From: Schlegelella_A sp036263655
GTDB lineage: Bacteria; Pseudomonadota; Gammaproteobacteria; Burkholderiales; Burkholderiaceae_C
Direction of reading: 5' to 3'
NCBI GenBank assembly: GCA_036263655.1
Contig: DATAGP010000045.1
Location: 62,001 to 126,000 of the forward strand
DNA length: 64,000 bases
Each line of letters opens with the position of its first letter. Positions within the stretch are counted from its first letter, which is position 1. Of the stretch, positions 44,660 to 52,954 are shown one piece after another. A model generated the notes under the pieces. The model worked only from the letters and a program-made list of their open reading frames with translations. It made no database searches and was not told the origin of the DNA. A program made the position numbers and the translations under genes.

Positions 44660-45103
44660 ATGCGTTGTCCGTTCTGCAGCCACGAGGACACCCAGGTCGT
44701 CGAGACACGCGACTCGGACGAAGGCGACGTCGTGCGGCGGCGCCGCCGCTGCCAGAGCTGCGACAAGCGCTTCACCAGCTACGAGCGGGCCGAGATCGCC
44801 CTGCCGACGGTGGTGAAGAAGGACGGCCGCCGCACCGAGTTCGACCCGGCCAAGGTCCGCGCCTCGATGACGCTCGCCCTGCGCAAGCGCCCGGTCAGCG
44901 TCGAGCAGATCGATGCGGCCATCGAGCGCATCCAGGACAAGCTGCTCAACAGCGGCGCCAAGGAAGTGCTGTCGGCGAAGGTCGGCGAGCACGTCATGCG
45001 CGAGCTGAAGCGGATCGACAAGGTCGCGTACGTGCGCTTCGCGTCCGTGTACCGGAGCTTCGAGGACGTCGACGAGTTCAGGCAGCTGATCCGCGACATC
45101 TGA
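44660..45103 (+). CDS. nrdR: Transcriptional repressor NrdR
   Basis: A 147-residue regulator of ribonucleotide reductase genes. The N-terminal zinc ribbon uses Cys3/Cys6 and Cys31/Cys34. The ATP-cone domain (residues about 46-136) begins VVKKDGRRTEFDPAKVRASM and binds ATP or dATP to sense nucleotide pools. It recognises NrdR boxes near nrd promoters; no nrd gene lies in this window. It is encoded downstream of glyA on the same strand. Confidence 0.97.
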   Translation: MRCPFCSHEDTQVVETRDSDEGDVVRRRRRCQSCDKRFTSYERAEIALPTVVKKDGRRTEFDPAKVRASMTLALRKRPVSVEQIDAAIERIQDKLLNSGAKEVLSAKVGEHVMRELKRIDKVAYVRFASVYRSFEDVDEFRQLIRDI

Positions 45104-45233
45104 CGGTTCGCGGCCTCTGCCCTCGCGCGGTCGAGGGGGCGTGCAGGCCGGTGATGAACCCCCGATCGGACGCCCTCGCCGCGCCGCGGTGATTTCCCCT
45201 CTCGACGGGATCGCCGCCTCGTCGACGCCTTCC

Positions 45234-45239
45234 TACAGT
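45234..45239 (+). promoter_or_regulatory. -10-like hexamer TACAGT upstream of the pilin cluster
   Basis: TACAGT ends seven bases before ATG 45247 of the first pilin gene, and no ribosome-binding site is visible. This matches the leaderless arrangement seen at several other genes here. Confidence 0.45.
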
Positions 45240-45246
45240 GCTTCGC

Positions 45247-45792
45247 ATGGACACGAAGCACGCGACGACACGACGCCAGGCCGGCCTCACGCTGATCGAG
45301 CTCGCGATCGTTGTCGTCGTCGCGGCGATCGTCGCTGCCGCTGCGGCGCCGAGCCTAGCGACCTTCATCGAGGCCCGACGTCTCGAGGGCGCGGCGACAC
45401 GGCTCGCGGCCGACATCCACTTCGTCCGCAGCGATGCGCTGGCACGCAATCGCCCGCTTCGGCTCAGCTTCCAGGCTCACGCCGGCGCGACGTGCTGGAT
45501 CGCCCACACCGGCGCGGCGACGCAGTGCACCTGCGCCGCGCCCGGCCCTGCGGTGTGCACCGGCGGCGCAATGGAGATCAAGACCGTGCGCCTGGCGGCG
45601 GCCGATGGCATCGCCCTCGCCGCCAACGTCGCCTCCATCGCGTTCGACCCGCTGCACGGGACGAGCACGCCGACCGGCACGCTTCGTCTCGTCGCCCCGA
45701 GCGGCCGCGCCATCCACCACGTCGTCAACGTCATGGGACGCGCGCGCTCGTGCTCGCCGGCCGGACGGGTCGCCGGCTACCGCCCTTGCTGA
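45247..45792 (+). CDS. FimT/GspH-type pseudopilin
   Basis: A 181-residue prepilin-like protein with a basic leader and the cleavage motif G-LTLIE after RRQA, followed by a hydrophobic helix (LAIVVVVAAIVAAAAA). The C-terminal GspH-type domain has LARNRPLRLSF and SIAFDPLHG. Cleavage would leave Leu at +1 and Glu at +5. It is the first of five minor pilin genes that probably form the initiation complex of type IV pili. ATG 45247 is preferred over an in-frame codon three residues upstream. Confidence 0.88.
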   Translation: MDTKHATTRRQAGLTLIELAIVVVVAAIVAAAAAPSLATFIEARRLEGAATRLAADIHFVRSDALARNRPLRLSFQAHAGATCWIAHTGAATQCTCAAPGPAVCTGGAMEIKTVRLAAADGIALAANVASIAFDPLHGTSTPTGTLRLVAPSGRAIHHVVNVMGRARSCSPAGRVAGYRPC

Positions 45793-45809
45793 ACCACCGA
45801 GGAGCTTCC

Positions 45810-46277
45810 ATGAACACCCGCCCATTCCCTTCGCCGTCGAACGCTCGCTCGTGCCTGCGCGGCTTCACGCTCATCGAGTCGCTGGTCGCCATTGCGGTCG
45901 CGGCGATCCTCTCCAGCGTGGCCTACCCGTCGCTCGAGGCGCACCTGCTGCGGGCACGGCGGACCGACGCGCTCGTCGCGCTCATGAACGCACAGCTCGC
46001 CCAGGAGCGCTATCGCTCGAACCACAACAGCTACGGCACGCTGGCGGAGACCGGCCTGCGCAACACGTCGGCGTCCGGCTACTACTCGGTCCAGGTCACC
46101 GCCAACGGCGCCGATGGCTTCGAGGTCCTCGCCAGCGCCACCGCGCGACAGGCGCGCGACGCCGCTTGCCGCCACCTGCGGCTGGTGTCGCTCGGCGCGA
46201 ACGTGACGTACGCCTCCGGTCCGGACACGGGGACGTCCAACCCCGCCGGCGTCAACCGCAAGTGCTGGAACCAGTGA
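45810..46277 (+). CDS. PilE-like type IV pilin
   Basis: A 155-residue prepilin with leader NARSCLRG, cleavage motif G-FTLIE and the helix SLVAIAVAAILSSVAYPSLEAHL. The remaining globular domain (RTDALVALMNAQLAQERYRSNHNSYGTL) is typical of PilE-like minor pilins and carries two cysteines near the C-terminus (about residues 130 and 153). GAGGAG lies seven bases before the ATG. Its stop overlaps the next start by one base. Confidence 0.87.
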   Translation: MNTRPFPSPSNARSCLRGFTLIESLVAIAVAAILSSVAYPSLEAHLLRARRTDALVALMNAQLAQERYRSNHNSYGTLAETGLRNTSASGYYSVQVTANGADGFEVLASATARQARDAACRHLRLVSLGANVTYASGPDTGTSNPAGVNRKCWNQ

Positions 46278-46972
46278 TGCGCCGCCGCCCGGAACGCGCG
46301 ATGCGCCGCCTGGCATCGGGGTTGTCGATCGTCGAGCTGCTCGTCGGCACGGCCGTCGGCCTCATCGTCGTCGCCGCAGCCGCCGCCGTCGTCGCCGCCA
46401 ACCTCCGCGAGAACCGCCAGCTGCAGCTGGAGGCGCGCCTGATGCAGGAGCTGCGCGCGACGGCAGGTCTCGTCGCCCGCGACCTCCGACGTGCCGGGTA
46501 CTGGAGTGCGTCGGCATCCGGCGTGCGCAGCGACAGCGCCAGCGCACCGGCGCTGAATCCGCACCACGCCCTCAGCCCGGAAGCCGCCGCCTCCGATGCC
46601 GTTCGGCTCAGCTTCTCGCGCGAGGCAGGCGACGAGCTCGCGCTCGACAACGACGAGCAGTTCGGCTTCCGCCTGCGCAGCGGCGTGCTCGAGGTCCAGC
46701 TCGGAGCCGCGAACTGGCAGGCGCTCAGCGATCCCGGCACCGTGCGGGTCACCGCGTTCAACGTCACGCCCTCGGTCGACGCGATCGATCTGGGCGCCTT
46801 CTGCGAGCGCGAGTGCGCCGTGGGCAACACCGCCTGCCCGCCACGGCAGCAGGTCCGCAGCTTCGCCTTGTCGATCGAGGCGAGCTCGATCGTCGATCCG
46901 GCCGTGGTCCGCTCGCTGCGCAGCCGTGTCCGCGTGCGCAACGATGCCGTCGTCGGCAGCTGCCAGGAGTAG
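46277..46972 (+). CDS. PilW-like minor pilin
   Basis: A 231-residue prepilin with cleavage motif G-LSIVE after RRLAS and helix LLVGTAVGLIVVAAAAAVVAANL. The family PilW block ELRATAGLVARDLRRAGYW follows. ATG 46277 is used; GTG 46274 immediately before it is an alternative. It is translationally coupled to the PilE-like gene and three bases from the PilX-like gene. PilW contributes to pilus priming at the inner membrane. Confidence 0.87.
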   Translation: MRRRPERAMRRLASGLSIVELLVGTAVGLIVVAAAAAVVAANLRENRQLQLEARLMQELRATAGLVARDLRRAGYWSASASGVRSDSASAPALNPHHALSPEAAASDAVRLSFSREAGDELALDNDEQFGFRLRSGVLEVQLGAANWQALSDPGTVRVTAFNVTPSVDAIDLGAFCERECAVGNTACPPRQQVRSFALSIEASSIVDPAVVRSLRSRVRVRNDAVVGSCQE

Positions 46973-46974
46973 CC

Positions 46975-48246
46975 ATGTCCGTCCCCGCCCGTTCTTCGAT
47001 GCAGCGCGGCGCCGCCTCGTTGCTGGTCACTGTCCTCCTCTGCTTCGCGATGGTGCTGGCGGCGGCGTTCGCGACCCGCAACCTCGTCGTCGAGGAGCGC
47101 GCCTCGGCGAGCCAGTACCGGGCGGCGCAGGCCTTCGAGGCCGCCGAGGCCGGACTCGAATGGAGCCTCGCCCGGCTGAACGACAGCGATCGCATCGGCG
47201 CCGATTGCCGGCCGAGCGGCAGCCCGGGCGACCTCGCGTTTCGCGACCGCTCGCTGCAGATCGCCGCCTCGAGCGGCGCCATCACCGCGGTGCGCTGGAA
47301 CGACGGCGGGACGCCCGTGCCGCTGCAGGCGGCCTGCGTGCGCGGCGACGCCGGCTGGACCTGCAGCTGCCCGACCGATGCGGCGCCGGTCCTGCCCTTG
47401 CCGGCAGGGCGCACGACGGCACCCGCTTTCAGCGTCGCCTTCCTCGACGGCCCGCGGCCCGGGCTGGTCCGGGTCGTCTCCACCGGGTGCACGCGATCGG
47501 CAGGGATCTGCGCAGCCAGTACGGATGCCGGGCACGAGGCGTCGTCGAGGCTGGAAGCGGTGTTCGCGCTGACGCCGTCGCTGCGCTCGGCGCCGTCCGC
47601 GGCGCTGACCGCGCGCGGGCAGATCGACGCCGGCCCGGCAGCCCTCGGTGCCCACCATCGCGACCCCTCGACCGGCGGCCTCGCCTTGCACGCCGGCGCT
47701 CGCATCGCCGGCTCGGCCCTCCGGCTGACCACGCCGGCGGGCTCGTCAGCCGCCGAAGGCATCGCCGCCGACGATCCGGCGCTGGCGTCGCTCGCCGGCA
47801 ACCGACTCTTCGTCCGCTTCTTCGGCATCGACAAGAGCGCCTGGCTGGCCCAGCCGGCAGCGACGCGGGTGATCTGCGGCACCGACTGCGCCTCGACGAT
47901 CGCCTCCACGGTGGCCGCCGGGGCACGCCTCGTGTGGGTCGAAGGCGACCTGGACCTCGCCGGGCCGCAGACCCTCGGCTCTGCCGACGAGCCGATCGCC
48001 CTCGTCGCGACGGGCGCGCTTCGCATCGACGGACCGGTCACCCTGCATGGCATCGTCCACGCCGCGTCCCTGCAATGGAACGACGCCGCCGCGCCGGGCG
48101 CGCTCGTCCGCGGCGCCGCGGTGATCGATGGCGACTACGGCGGCAACGCCGCGCCCGACTTCGCCCACGACGCTGCGGTCCTGGCGCTGCTGAAGACACG
48201 CACCGGCAGCTTCACGCGCATCAACGGCAGCTGGAAGGACTTCTGA
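46975..48246 (+). CDS. Large PilX/GspK-like minor pilin
   Basis: A 423-residue protein with a prepilin-like N-terminus (QRG-AASLLVTVLLCFAMVLAAA) that lacks the Glu at +5, as in PilX and GspK. The segment QAFEAAEAGLEWSLARLN is the PilX hallmark. About 200 residues longer than usual PilX, the C-terminal two-thirds forms a beta-rich region with repeated Gly/Ala-rich turns and no recognised domain. It overlaps the PilV-like gene by one base. Confidence 0.82.
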   Translation: MSVPARSSMQRGAASLLVTVLLCFAMVLAAAFATRNLVVEERASASQYRAAQAFEAAEAGLEWSLARLNDSDRIGADCRPSGSPGDLAFRDRSLQIAASSGAITAVRWNDGGTPVPLQAACVRGDAGWTCSCPTDAAPVLPLPAGRTTAPAFSVAFLDGPRPGLVRVVSTGCTRSAGICAASTDAGHEASSRLEAVFALTPSLRSAPSAALTARGQIDAGPAALGAHHRDPSTGGLALHAGARIAGSALRLTTPAGSSAAEGIAADDPALASLAGNRLFVRFFGIDKSAWLAQPAATRVICGTDCASTIASTVAAGARLVWVEGDLDLAGPQTLGSADEPIALVATGALRIDGPVTLHGIVHAASLQWNDAAAPGALVRGAAVIDGDYGGNAAPDFAHDAAVLALLKTRTGSFTRINGSWKDF

Positions 48247-49526
48247 TGAATTTCCCGCGCCCTCCCCTCGTGCGCCGCCATGCCCAGCGGGGCGCGACGC
48301 TGTTCGAATCGCTGCTCGCCTTCGTCGTGCTCGCGGCCGGCACCGTCACCGTGGCGACTCTGCAGGCGACGCTCCGCCAGCAGGCCGACGTCGCCCGGGA
48401 GCGCTCGGAAGCGGTTCGCCTGGGCGAGGAGCACATCGAGCAGCTGCGCTCGTTCGCGACGGTCGCCGCCGCGTCCGGGGTTCACGCCTATGCGGCGATT
48501 GCCGACGACGATTCCGTGGTCACGGGCTCCCGACATGCGTCCTACCGCATCGTCCGCAGCATCGACGACGCGGCGTTCGGCGGCGCCAAGGCCGTGTCGG
48601 TCGCCGTGCACTGGACCGACCGGGCCGGCACCGCCCGGGAGGTGGCCTTCTCGACCTTCATCGCGCGCAACGATCCGGTCTATGCCGGCGCCCTGGCGCT
48701 CGGCGCCGGGGCGGTGCCCGGCGTGGTGCGCGGACGATCGGGACGCGCTGCCGCGATCCCGGTCGAGGCCAAGGATCTCGGCGACGGCCGCAGCGTCCTG
48801 AAGCCAGTCGCCGGAGGCAGCCTCGCCTTCGTCCTCGACAACCACGGCGGCGCCGTCGTCGGCCACTGCAGCGGCGTCGCCGCCGGCGTCGCCACCCGCG
48901 ACCTCGCCCTCGCCGACCTGAGCGGTTGCACCGAGGTGCGCACTCTCCTGGTGGCCGGCACTGTCCGCTTCACGTCGGCCTCCCCGCCGTCGCCGGCCGA
49001 GGCGCGCGAGCTGCCGCTCGAGCTGGCGGTGACGCTGAGCCTGAGCGGCGGCAGCTACCCCGCCGCGCCGCAGTGCACGACGGAAGCGCGCAAGACGGTG
49101 CGCTACGTGGTCAGCCACAGCCTGCGCATCGACGCCGTCCCGGTGGACGCCTTGCCCGCGTCGCTCGGCCTGACGAGCTGGCACGACACCGGCGATCGCT
49201 TCCTGGCCTGGCACTGCCTCGTGACGCCGCGCGCCGACGGCCGCTGGTCGGGCCGCGCCGAGCTGGTCGCGAGCGGCTGGACGATCGGCGCCGGCAGCGG
49301 CGAGCGCCGCGTCTGCCGCTACGCCAGCGACATCGACGGCAGCGGCGCGATCGATGCGAACATCGAGCATCCCCGCGACTACAGCGACGTGGCCCAGGCG
49401 CTTCCGATGCAGAACTTCCTCGTCGTCAACGGCACCGAGACCTGTCCCGGTGCGCCCGCCGTCCGCATCACCGGCGAAGGGACGACCGTGCACGCCGACC
49501 TCGGAACAACGGCGCACCAGCCATGA
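48246..49526 (+). CDS. Large PilV-like minor pilin
   Basis: A 426-residue prepilin-like protein with cleavage motif G-ATLFE and helix SLLAFVVLAAGTVTVATL. PilV proteins are normally 150-200 residues; this one is more than twice as long. Beyond residue 200 it is beta-rich, with scattered cysteines, and it ends with DIDGSGAIDANIE near residues 361-373. That stretch resembles a calcium-binding loop with acidic residues at 1, 3 and 9. The stop overlaps ribD by four bases. No pilY1 gene is present in the cluster. Confidence 0.82.
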   Translation: MNFPRPPLVRRHAQRGATLFESLLAFVVLAAGTVTVATLQATLRQQADVARERSEAVRLGEEHIEQLRSFATVAAASGVHAYAAIADDDSVVTGSRHASYRIVRSIDDAAFGGAKAVSVAVHWTDRAGTAREVAFSTFIARNDPVYAGALALGAGAVPGVVRGRSGRAAAIPVEAKDLGDGRSVLKPVAGGSLAFVLDNHGGAVVGHCSGVAAGVATRDLALADLSGCTEVRTLLVAGTVRFTSASPPSPAEARELPLELAVTLSLSGGSYPAAPQCTTEARKTVRYVVSHSLRIDAVPVDALPASLGLTSWHDTGDRFLAWHCLVTPRADGRWSGRAELVASGWTIGAGSGERRVCRYASDIDGSGAIDANIEHPRDYSDVAQALPMQNFLVVNGTETCPGAPAVRITGEGTTVHADLGTTAHQP

Positions 49527-50653
49527 CGGAAGCCAAGGCCGGCGACGCCATGACCAATGACGCCTCGGCGATGGCCGAGGCGCTGGCCCTGGCGGCGCAG
49601 GCCATCGGCCTGTCGGAGCCCAACCCGCGCGTCGGCTGCGTCATCGCCAACCGGGACGGCACGGTGCTCGGCCGCGGCTTCACACAGGAGGCCGGCGGCG
49701 CACACGCCGAAGTCATGGCCCTTCGCGATGCCGCCGCGCGCGGCAGCGACGTCCGCGGCGCGACCGTTCACGTGACGCTCGAGCCCTGCGCCCACCGCGG
49801 CCGCACGCCGCCGTGCGCCGACGCCCTCGTTGCCGCCGGCGTCGGCCGCGTCGTGATGGCGATGCGCGATCCGAACCCGCTCGTCGCCGGACGAGGCGCG
49901 GCGCGCCTGCAGACGGCGGGCATCGCCACCGCATGGGGCCCGGGCGAAGCCGAGGCCCGCGAGCTCAACATCGGCTTCGTGTCGCGGATGGAGCGCGGCC
50001 GGCCCTGGCTGCGCATGAAGACCGCCGTCTCGCTCGACGGGCGCTCTGCCCTGGCCGACGGGACCAGCCAGTGGATCACCGGCGAAGCGGCACGCGCCGA
50101 TGGGCATGCGTGGCGCAAGCGCGCGGGCGCGGTGCTCACCGGCGTCGGCACGGTGCTCGACGACGACCCGCGACTCGACGTGCGTCTCGTGCCCACCGCC
50201 CGCCAGCCGCTGCGGGTGGTGGTCGACTCGCGCCTGGAGACGCCGCCGGCGGCACGCATCCTCCACCGCCCCGGTGCCGTCCTCGTCTACGCGGCCGTCG
50301 ACGACGCGGGGCGACGGCAGGCGCTGCAGGAACGCGGCGCGGAGATCGCCTTCATGCCGTCGGCCTCCGGCAAGGTCGACCTGTCGGCCATGCTCGCCGA
50401 CCTCGGCGCCCGCGGCATCAACGAGCTGCACGTCGAGGCCGGCGAAAAGCTCAACGCCTCGCTGCTCGCGGCGCAGCTCGTCGACGAGCTGCTGATCTAT
50501 GTCGCGCCCTCGCTGATCGGCCCCGGCCGTGCCCTGGCCGCCCTGTCAGGCCTCGCCGGTCTCGACCAACGCCTGCGCTTCGCGTTCGAGCGCGTGGACA
50601 AGGTCGGCGCCGACCTGCGCTTGCTCCTGCGGCCGCTGCCGGCGCCGGGCTGA
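49523..50653 (+). CDS. ribD: Riboflavin biosynthesis deaminase/reductase RibD
   Basis: A 376-residue bifunctional enzyme that deaminates diaminohydroxyphosphoribosylaminopyrimidine and then reduces the ribose side chain. The N-terminal deaminase has HAEV near residue 60 and the zinc site EPCAHRGRTPPC near residues 87-98. The C-terminal reductase has MKTAVSLDGRSALADGTSQWITG. The ATG overlaps the pilin stop by four bases; ATG 49550 is an alternative start. It is the first of the rib genes ribD-ribE-ribBA-ribH. Confidence 0.95.
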   Translation: MTEAKAGDAMTNDASAMAEALALAAQAIGLSEPNPRVGCVIANRDGTVLGRGFTQEAGGAHAEVMALRDAAARGSDVRGATVHVTLEPCAHRGRTPPCADALVAAGVGRVVMAMRDPNPLVAGRGAARLQTAGIATAWGPGEAEARELNIGFVSRMERGRPWLRMKTAVSLDGRSALADGTSQWITGEAARADGHAWRKRAGAVLTGVGTVLDDDPRLDVRLVPTARQPLRVVVDSRLETPPAARILHRPGAVLVYAAVDDAGRRQALQERGAEIAFMPSASGKVDLSAMLADLGARGINELHVEAGEKLNASLLAAQLVDELLIYVAPSLIGPGRALAALSGLAGLDQRLRFAFERVDKVGADLRLLLRPLPAPG

Positions 50654-50686
50654 CGCGTCGGCGACTCCGCTGAGCGGGCGGGTCGC

Positions 50687-50692
50687 GACAAT
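50687..50692 (+). promoter_or_regulatory. -10-like hexamer GACAAT upstream of ribE
   Basis: GACAAT ends six bases before the ribE ATG, again without a ribosome-binding site between them. It may provide a second, leaderless start within the riboflavin operon. Confidence 0.4.
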
Positions 50693-50698
50693 CGAGCC

Positions 50699-51328
50699 AT
50701 GTTCACCGGCATCGTCAGCGCCGTCGGGCGCATCCTCGAGGCGCGTCCGCTCGGCCCCGGGGCAGGCTTCGGCAAGACGCTCGCGGTCGAGACGCCCGCC
50801 GGCTGGCTCCACGGTGTCGGGGCCGGCGACAGCATCGCCCTCGCCGGCGCCTGCATGACGGTCGTGGGCGTCGAGCTGGGGGCGAGCCGCTTCGCCGTCG
50901 AGGTCTCGGCCGAAAGCCTGGCCCGCACCGCCGGCCTGGACGGGCCCGGCGAAGTGAACCTGGAGAAGGCCTTGCGCGCCGGCGACCGGCTCGACGGTCA
51001 CCTGGTGAGCGGCCATGTCGACGGCATCGGCAGCGTCAGCCGCTTCACGCCTGTCGGCGAGTCGTGGGAGCTGGGCGTCCGGGCGCCGGCGGCGCTGGCG
51101 CGCTTCCTCGCCCTCAAGGGCTCGATCGCCGTCGACGGTGTCAGCCTGACGGTCAACCGCGTCGCCGACGCGGGCGAGGCCTGCGAGTTCAGCGTCAACC
51201 TCATCCCGCACACCGTGCAGCACACCACCTTGCGCACCCTCGCGCCCGGGCGGCCGGTCAACCTCGAGGTCGATCTGATCGCCCGCTACGTCGAACGGAT
51301 GCTCGGGCTCGCGCCTCGCGCCGACTGA
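50699..51328 (+). CDS. ribE: Riboflavin synthase, alpha chain
   Basis: A 209-residue enzyme that dismutates two 6,7-dimethyl-8-ribityllumazine molecules to riboflavin. It is a tandem repeat of two beta-barrel domains: MFTGIVSAVGRI and DSIALAGACMTV in the first, then LVSGHVDGIG and GSIAVDGVSLTVN in the second. Length matches the family. It lies 45 bases after ribD. Confidence 0.96.
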   Translation: MFTGIVSAVGRILEARPLGPGAGFGKTLAVETPAGWLHGVGAGDSIALAGACMTVVGVELGASRFAVEVSAESLARTAGLDGPGEVNLEKALRAGDRLDGHLVSGHVDGIGSVSRFTPVGESWELGVRAPAALARFLALKGSIAVDGVSLTVNRVADAGEACEFSVNLIPHTVQHTTLRTLAPGRPVNLEVDLIARYVERMLGLAPRAD

Positions 51329-51360
51329 GCCGCTCGCGCCCTCGCCCATCACCACCCACC

Positions 51361-51366
51361 TACAAT
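51361..51366 (+). promoter_or_regulatory. -10-like hexamer TACAAT upstream of ribBA
   Basis: TACAAT, close to the sigma-70 consensus TATAAT, ends six bases before the ribBA ATG. No ribosome-binding site or good -35 is seen. It is the clearest example of the leaderless arrangement in this window. No FMN riboswitch precedes the gene. Confidence 0.5.
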
Positions 51367-51372
51367 TTCGCC

Positions 51373-52506
51373 ATGCCGATCGCACCGATTCCCGAACTCG
51401 TCGCCGAACTCGCCGCCGGTCGCATGGTCATCCTCGTCGACGAGGAAGACCGCGAGAACGAAGGCGACCTGGTGCTCGCCGCCGACCTGGTGACGCCCGA
51501 GGCGATCAACTTCATGGCCCGCTTCGGACGCGGCCTGATCTGCCTCACCCTGACGCGCGAGCGCTGCGAGCGACTGCAGCTGCCGCCGATGACGGCGAAG
51601 AACGGGGCGCAGCACGGCACCGCCTTCACCGTGTCGATCGAGGCGGCGACGGGCGTGAGCACCGGCATCTCGGCCGCCGACCGGGCGCGCACCGTGCAGG
51701 TCGCGATGCGCCGCGACGCCAAGCCGGCCGACCTCGTCCAGCCGGGCCACATCTTCCCGATCCAGGCGCGGGACGGCGGCGTCCTCATGCGCGCCGGCCA
51801 CACCGAGGCCGGCTGCGACCTCGCGGCAATGGCCGGCCTGGCACCCGCCGCCGTCATCTGCGAGATCATCAACGACGACGGGACGATGGCGCGCCTGCCC
51901 GACCTCGTCGTCTTCGCCGAGCGGCACGGGCTCAAAATCGGCACGATCGCCAGCCTGATCGAGCACCGCAGCCGCAACGAGTCGCTGATCGAGCGCGTCG
52001 GCACGCGCAAGATGCTGACGCAGCAGGGCGAGTTCGACTGCGCCACCTACCGTGACCGCACCGGCGGCCTGCACATCGCCCTGACCCGCGGCAAGTGGTC
52101 GGCGGCCGACGAGGTGCTGGTGCGGGTGCACGAGCCGCTGTCGGTGCTCGACCTGCTCGACGCCGGCCCGGGCGATCACTCCTGGCCGCTCCCTCGTGCG
52201 CTGGCGGCGCTGCAGAAGAGCGAGCGCGGCGCCGCCATCCTGCTCAACTGCGGCGAGGACGCGGCGAGCCTGCTGCCGCAGGTGCTCGCGCGCAGCCGCG
52301 GCGCGCGCAAGCCCGCCCTGCCGATGGACCTGCGCACGTACGGCATCGGCGCGCAGATCCTGCGCGACCTCGGCGTCGCCCGCATGAAGCTGCTGGGCAG
52401 CCCGCGCCGCATGCCGAGCCTGCTCGGCTACGGCCTCGAGGTGACGGCCTTCGTGGCCGACGAGCCGCCGGTCGCCACGCCCGTTCCTTCGCATGCGCAA
52501 CGCTGA
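51373..52506 (+). CDS. ribBA: 3,4-dihydroxy-2-butanone 4-phosphate synthase with degenerate GTP cyclohydrolase II domain
   Basis: A 377-residue fusion. The N-terminal RibB domain (residues 1-205) is intact: VDEEDRENEGDLVLAAD and RAGHTEAGCDLAAMAGL are the metal and substrate motifs. The C-terminal half has the fold of GTP cyclohydrolase II and DLRTYGIGAQILRDLGV. However, the zinc site C-x10-C-x-C after the RVH motif is missing: the sequence reads RVHEPLSVLDLLDAGPGDHSW with no cysteine. Only the butanone-phosphate synthase is expected to work, as in RibBX proteins of other proteobacteria. A separate ribA should exist elsewhere. ribH overlaps its end by 14 bases. Confidence 0.94.
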   Translation: MPIAPIPELVAELAAGRMVILVDEEDRENEGDLVLAADLVTPEAINFMARFGRGLICLTLTRERCERLQLPPMTAKNGAQHGTAFTVSIEAATGVSTGISAADRARTVQVAMRRDAKPADLVQPGHIFPIQARDGGVLMRAGHTEAGCDLAAMAGLAPAAVICEIINDDGTMARLPDLVVFAERHGLKIGTIASLIEHRSRNESLIERVGTRKMLTQQGEFDCATYRDRTGGLHIALTRGKWSAADEVLVRVHEPLSVLDLLDAGPGDHSWPLPRALAALQKSERGAAILLNCGEDAASLLPQVLARSRGARKPALPMDLRTYGIGAQILRDLGVARMKLLGSPRRMPSLLGYGLEVTAFVADEPPVATPVPSHAQR

Positions 52507-52954
52507 GCGAGGCGCGGCAGGGCGCCTCGACGGCCGCGACCTGCGCATCGCCATCGTCCAGGCCCGCTTCAACGCGACGCTCACGGAGCGGCTGGCGCAC
52601 GCCTGCACGGACGAGCTCGTGGCGCTCGGCGTCGCCGCCGCCGACATCACGCACGTCAGCGTGCCGGGAGCGCTCGAGATCGGCGTCGCCCTCAACGCCC
52701 TGGCCGACGAGGACGAGCACGACGCGCTGATCGCCGTCGGCTGCGTCATCCGCGGCGAGACCTACCACTTCGAGCTGGTCGCGAACGAAAGCGGCGCGGC
52801 GGTCACGCGCGTCGGCCTCGACCATGGGGTCGCCATCGCCAACGCGATCCTGACCTGCGAGAACGTCGCGCAGGCCGAGGCGCGTGCCGACGAGAAGGGC
52901 CGCGACGCCGCCCGCGTCGCGGTCGAGATGGCGCACCTGCTGAGCCGGACGTGA
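52493..52954 (+). CDS. ribH: 6,7-dimethyl-8-ribityllumazine synthase
   Basis: A 153-residue subunit of lumazine synthase, which condenses the RibB and RibD products. Motifs are IVQARFNATLTERL, VPGALEIGVALN, and GCVIRGETYHFELVANESG with the catalytic His. The ATG lies inside the ribBA gene (14-base overlap), and its stop overlaps the nusB start by four bases. Confidence 0.97.
   Translation: MRNAERGAAGRLDGRDLRIAIVQARFNATLTERLAHACTDELVALGVAAADITHVSVPGALEIGVALNALADEDEHDALIAVGCVIRGETYHFELVANESGAAVTRVGLDHGVAIANAILTCENVAQAEARADEKGRDAARVAVEMAHLLSRT

Noticed and set aside
51329..51372. FMN riboswitch before ribBA
   Set aside because: Only 44 bases separate ribE and ribBA, too short for the RFN element, and none of its conserved stems is visible.
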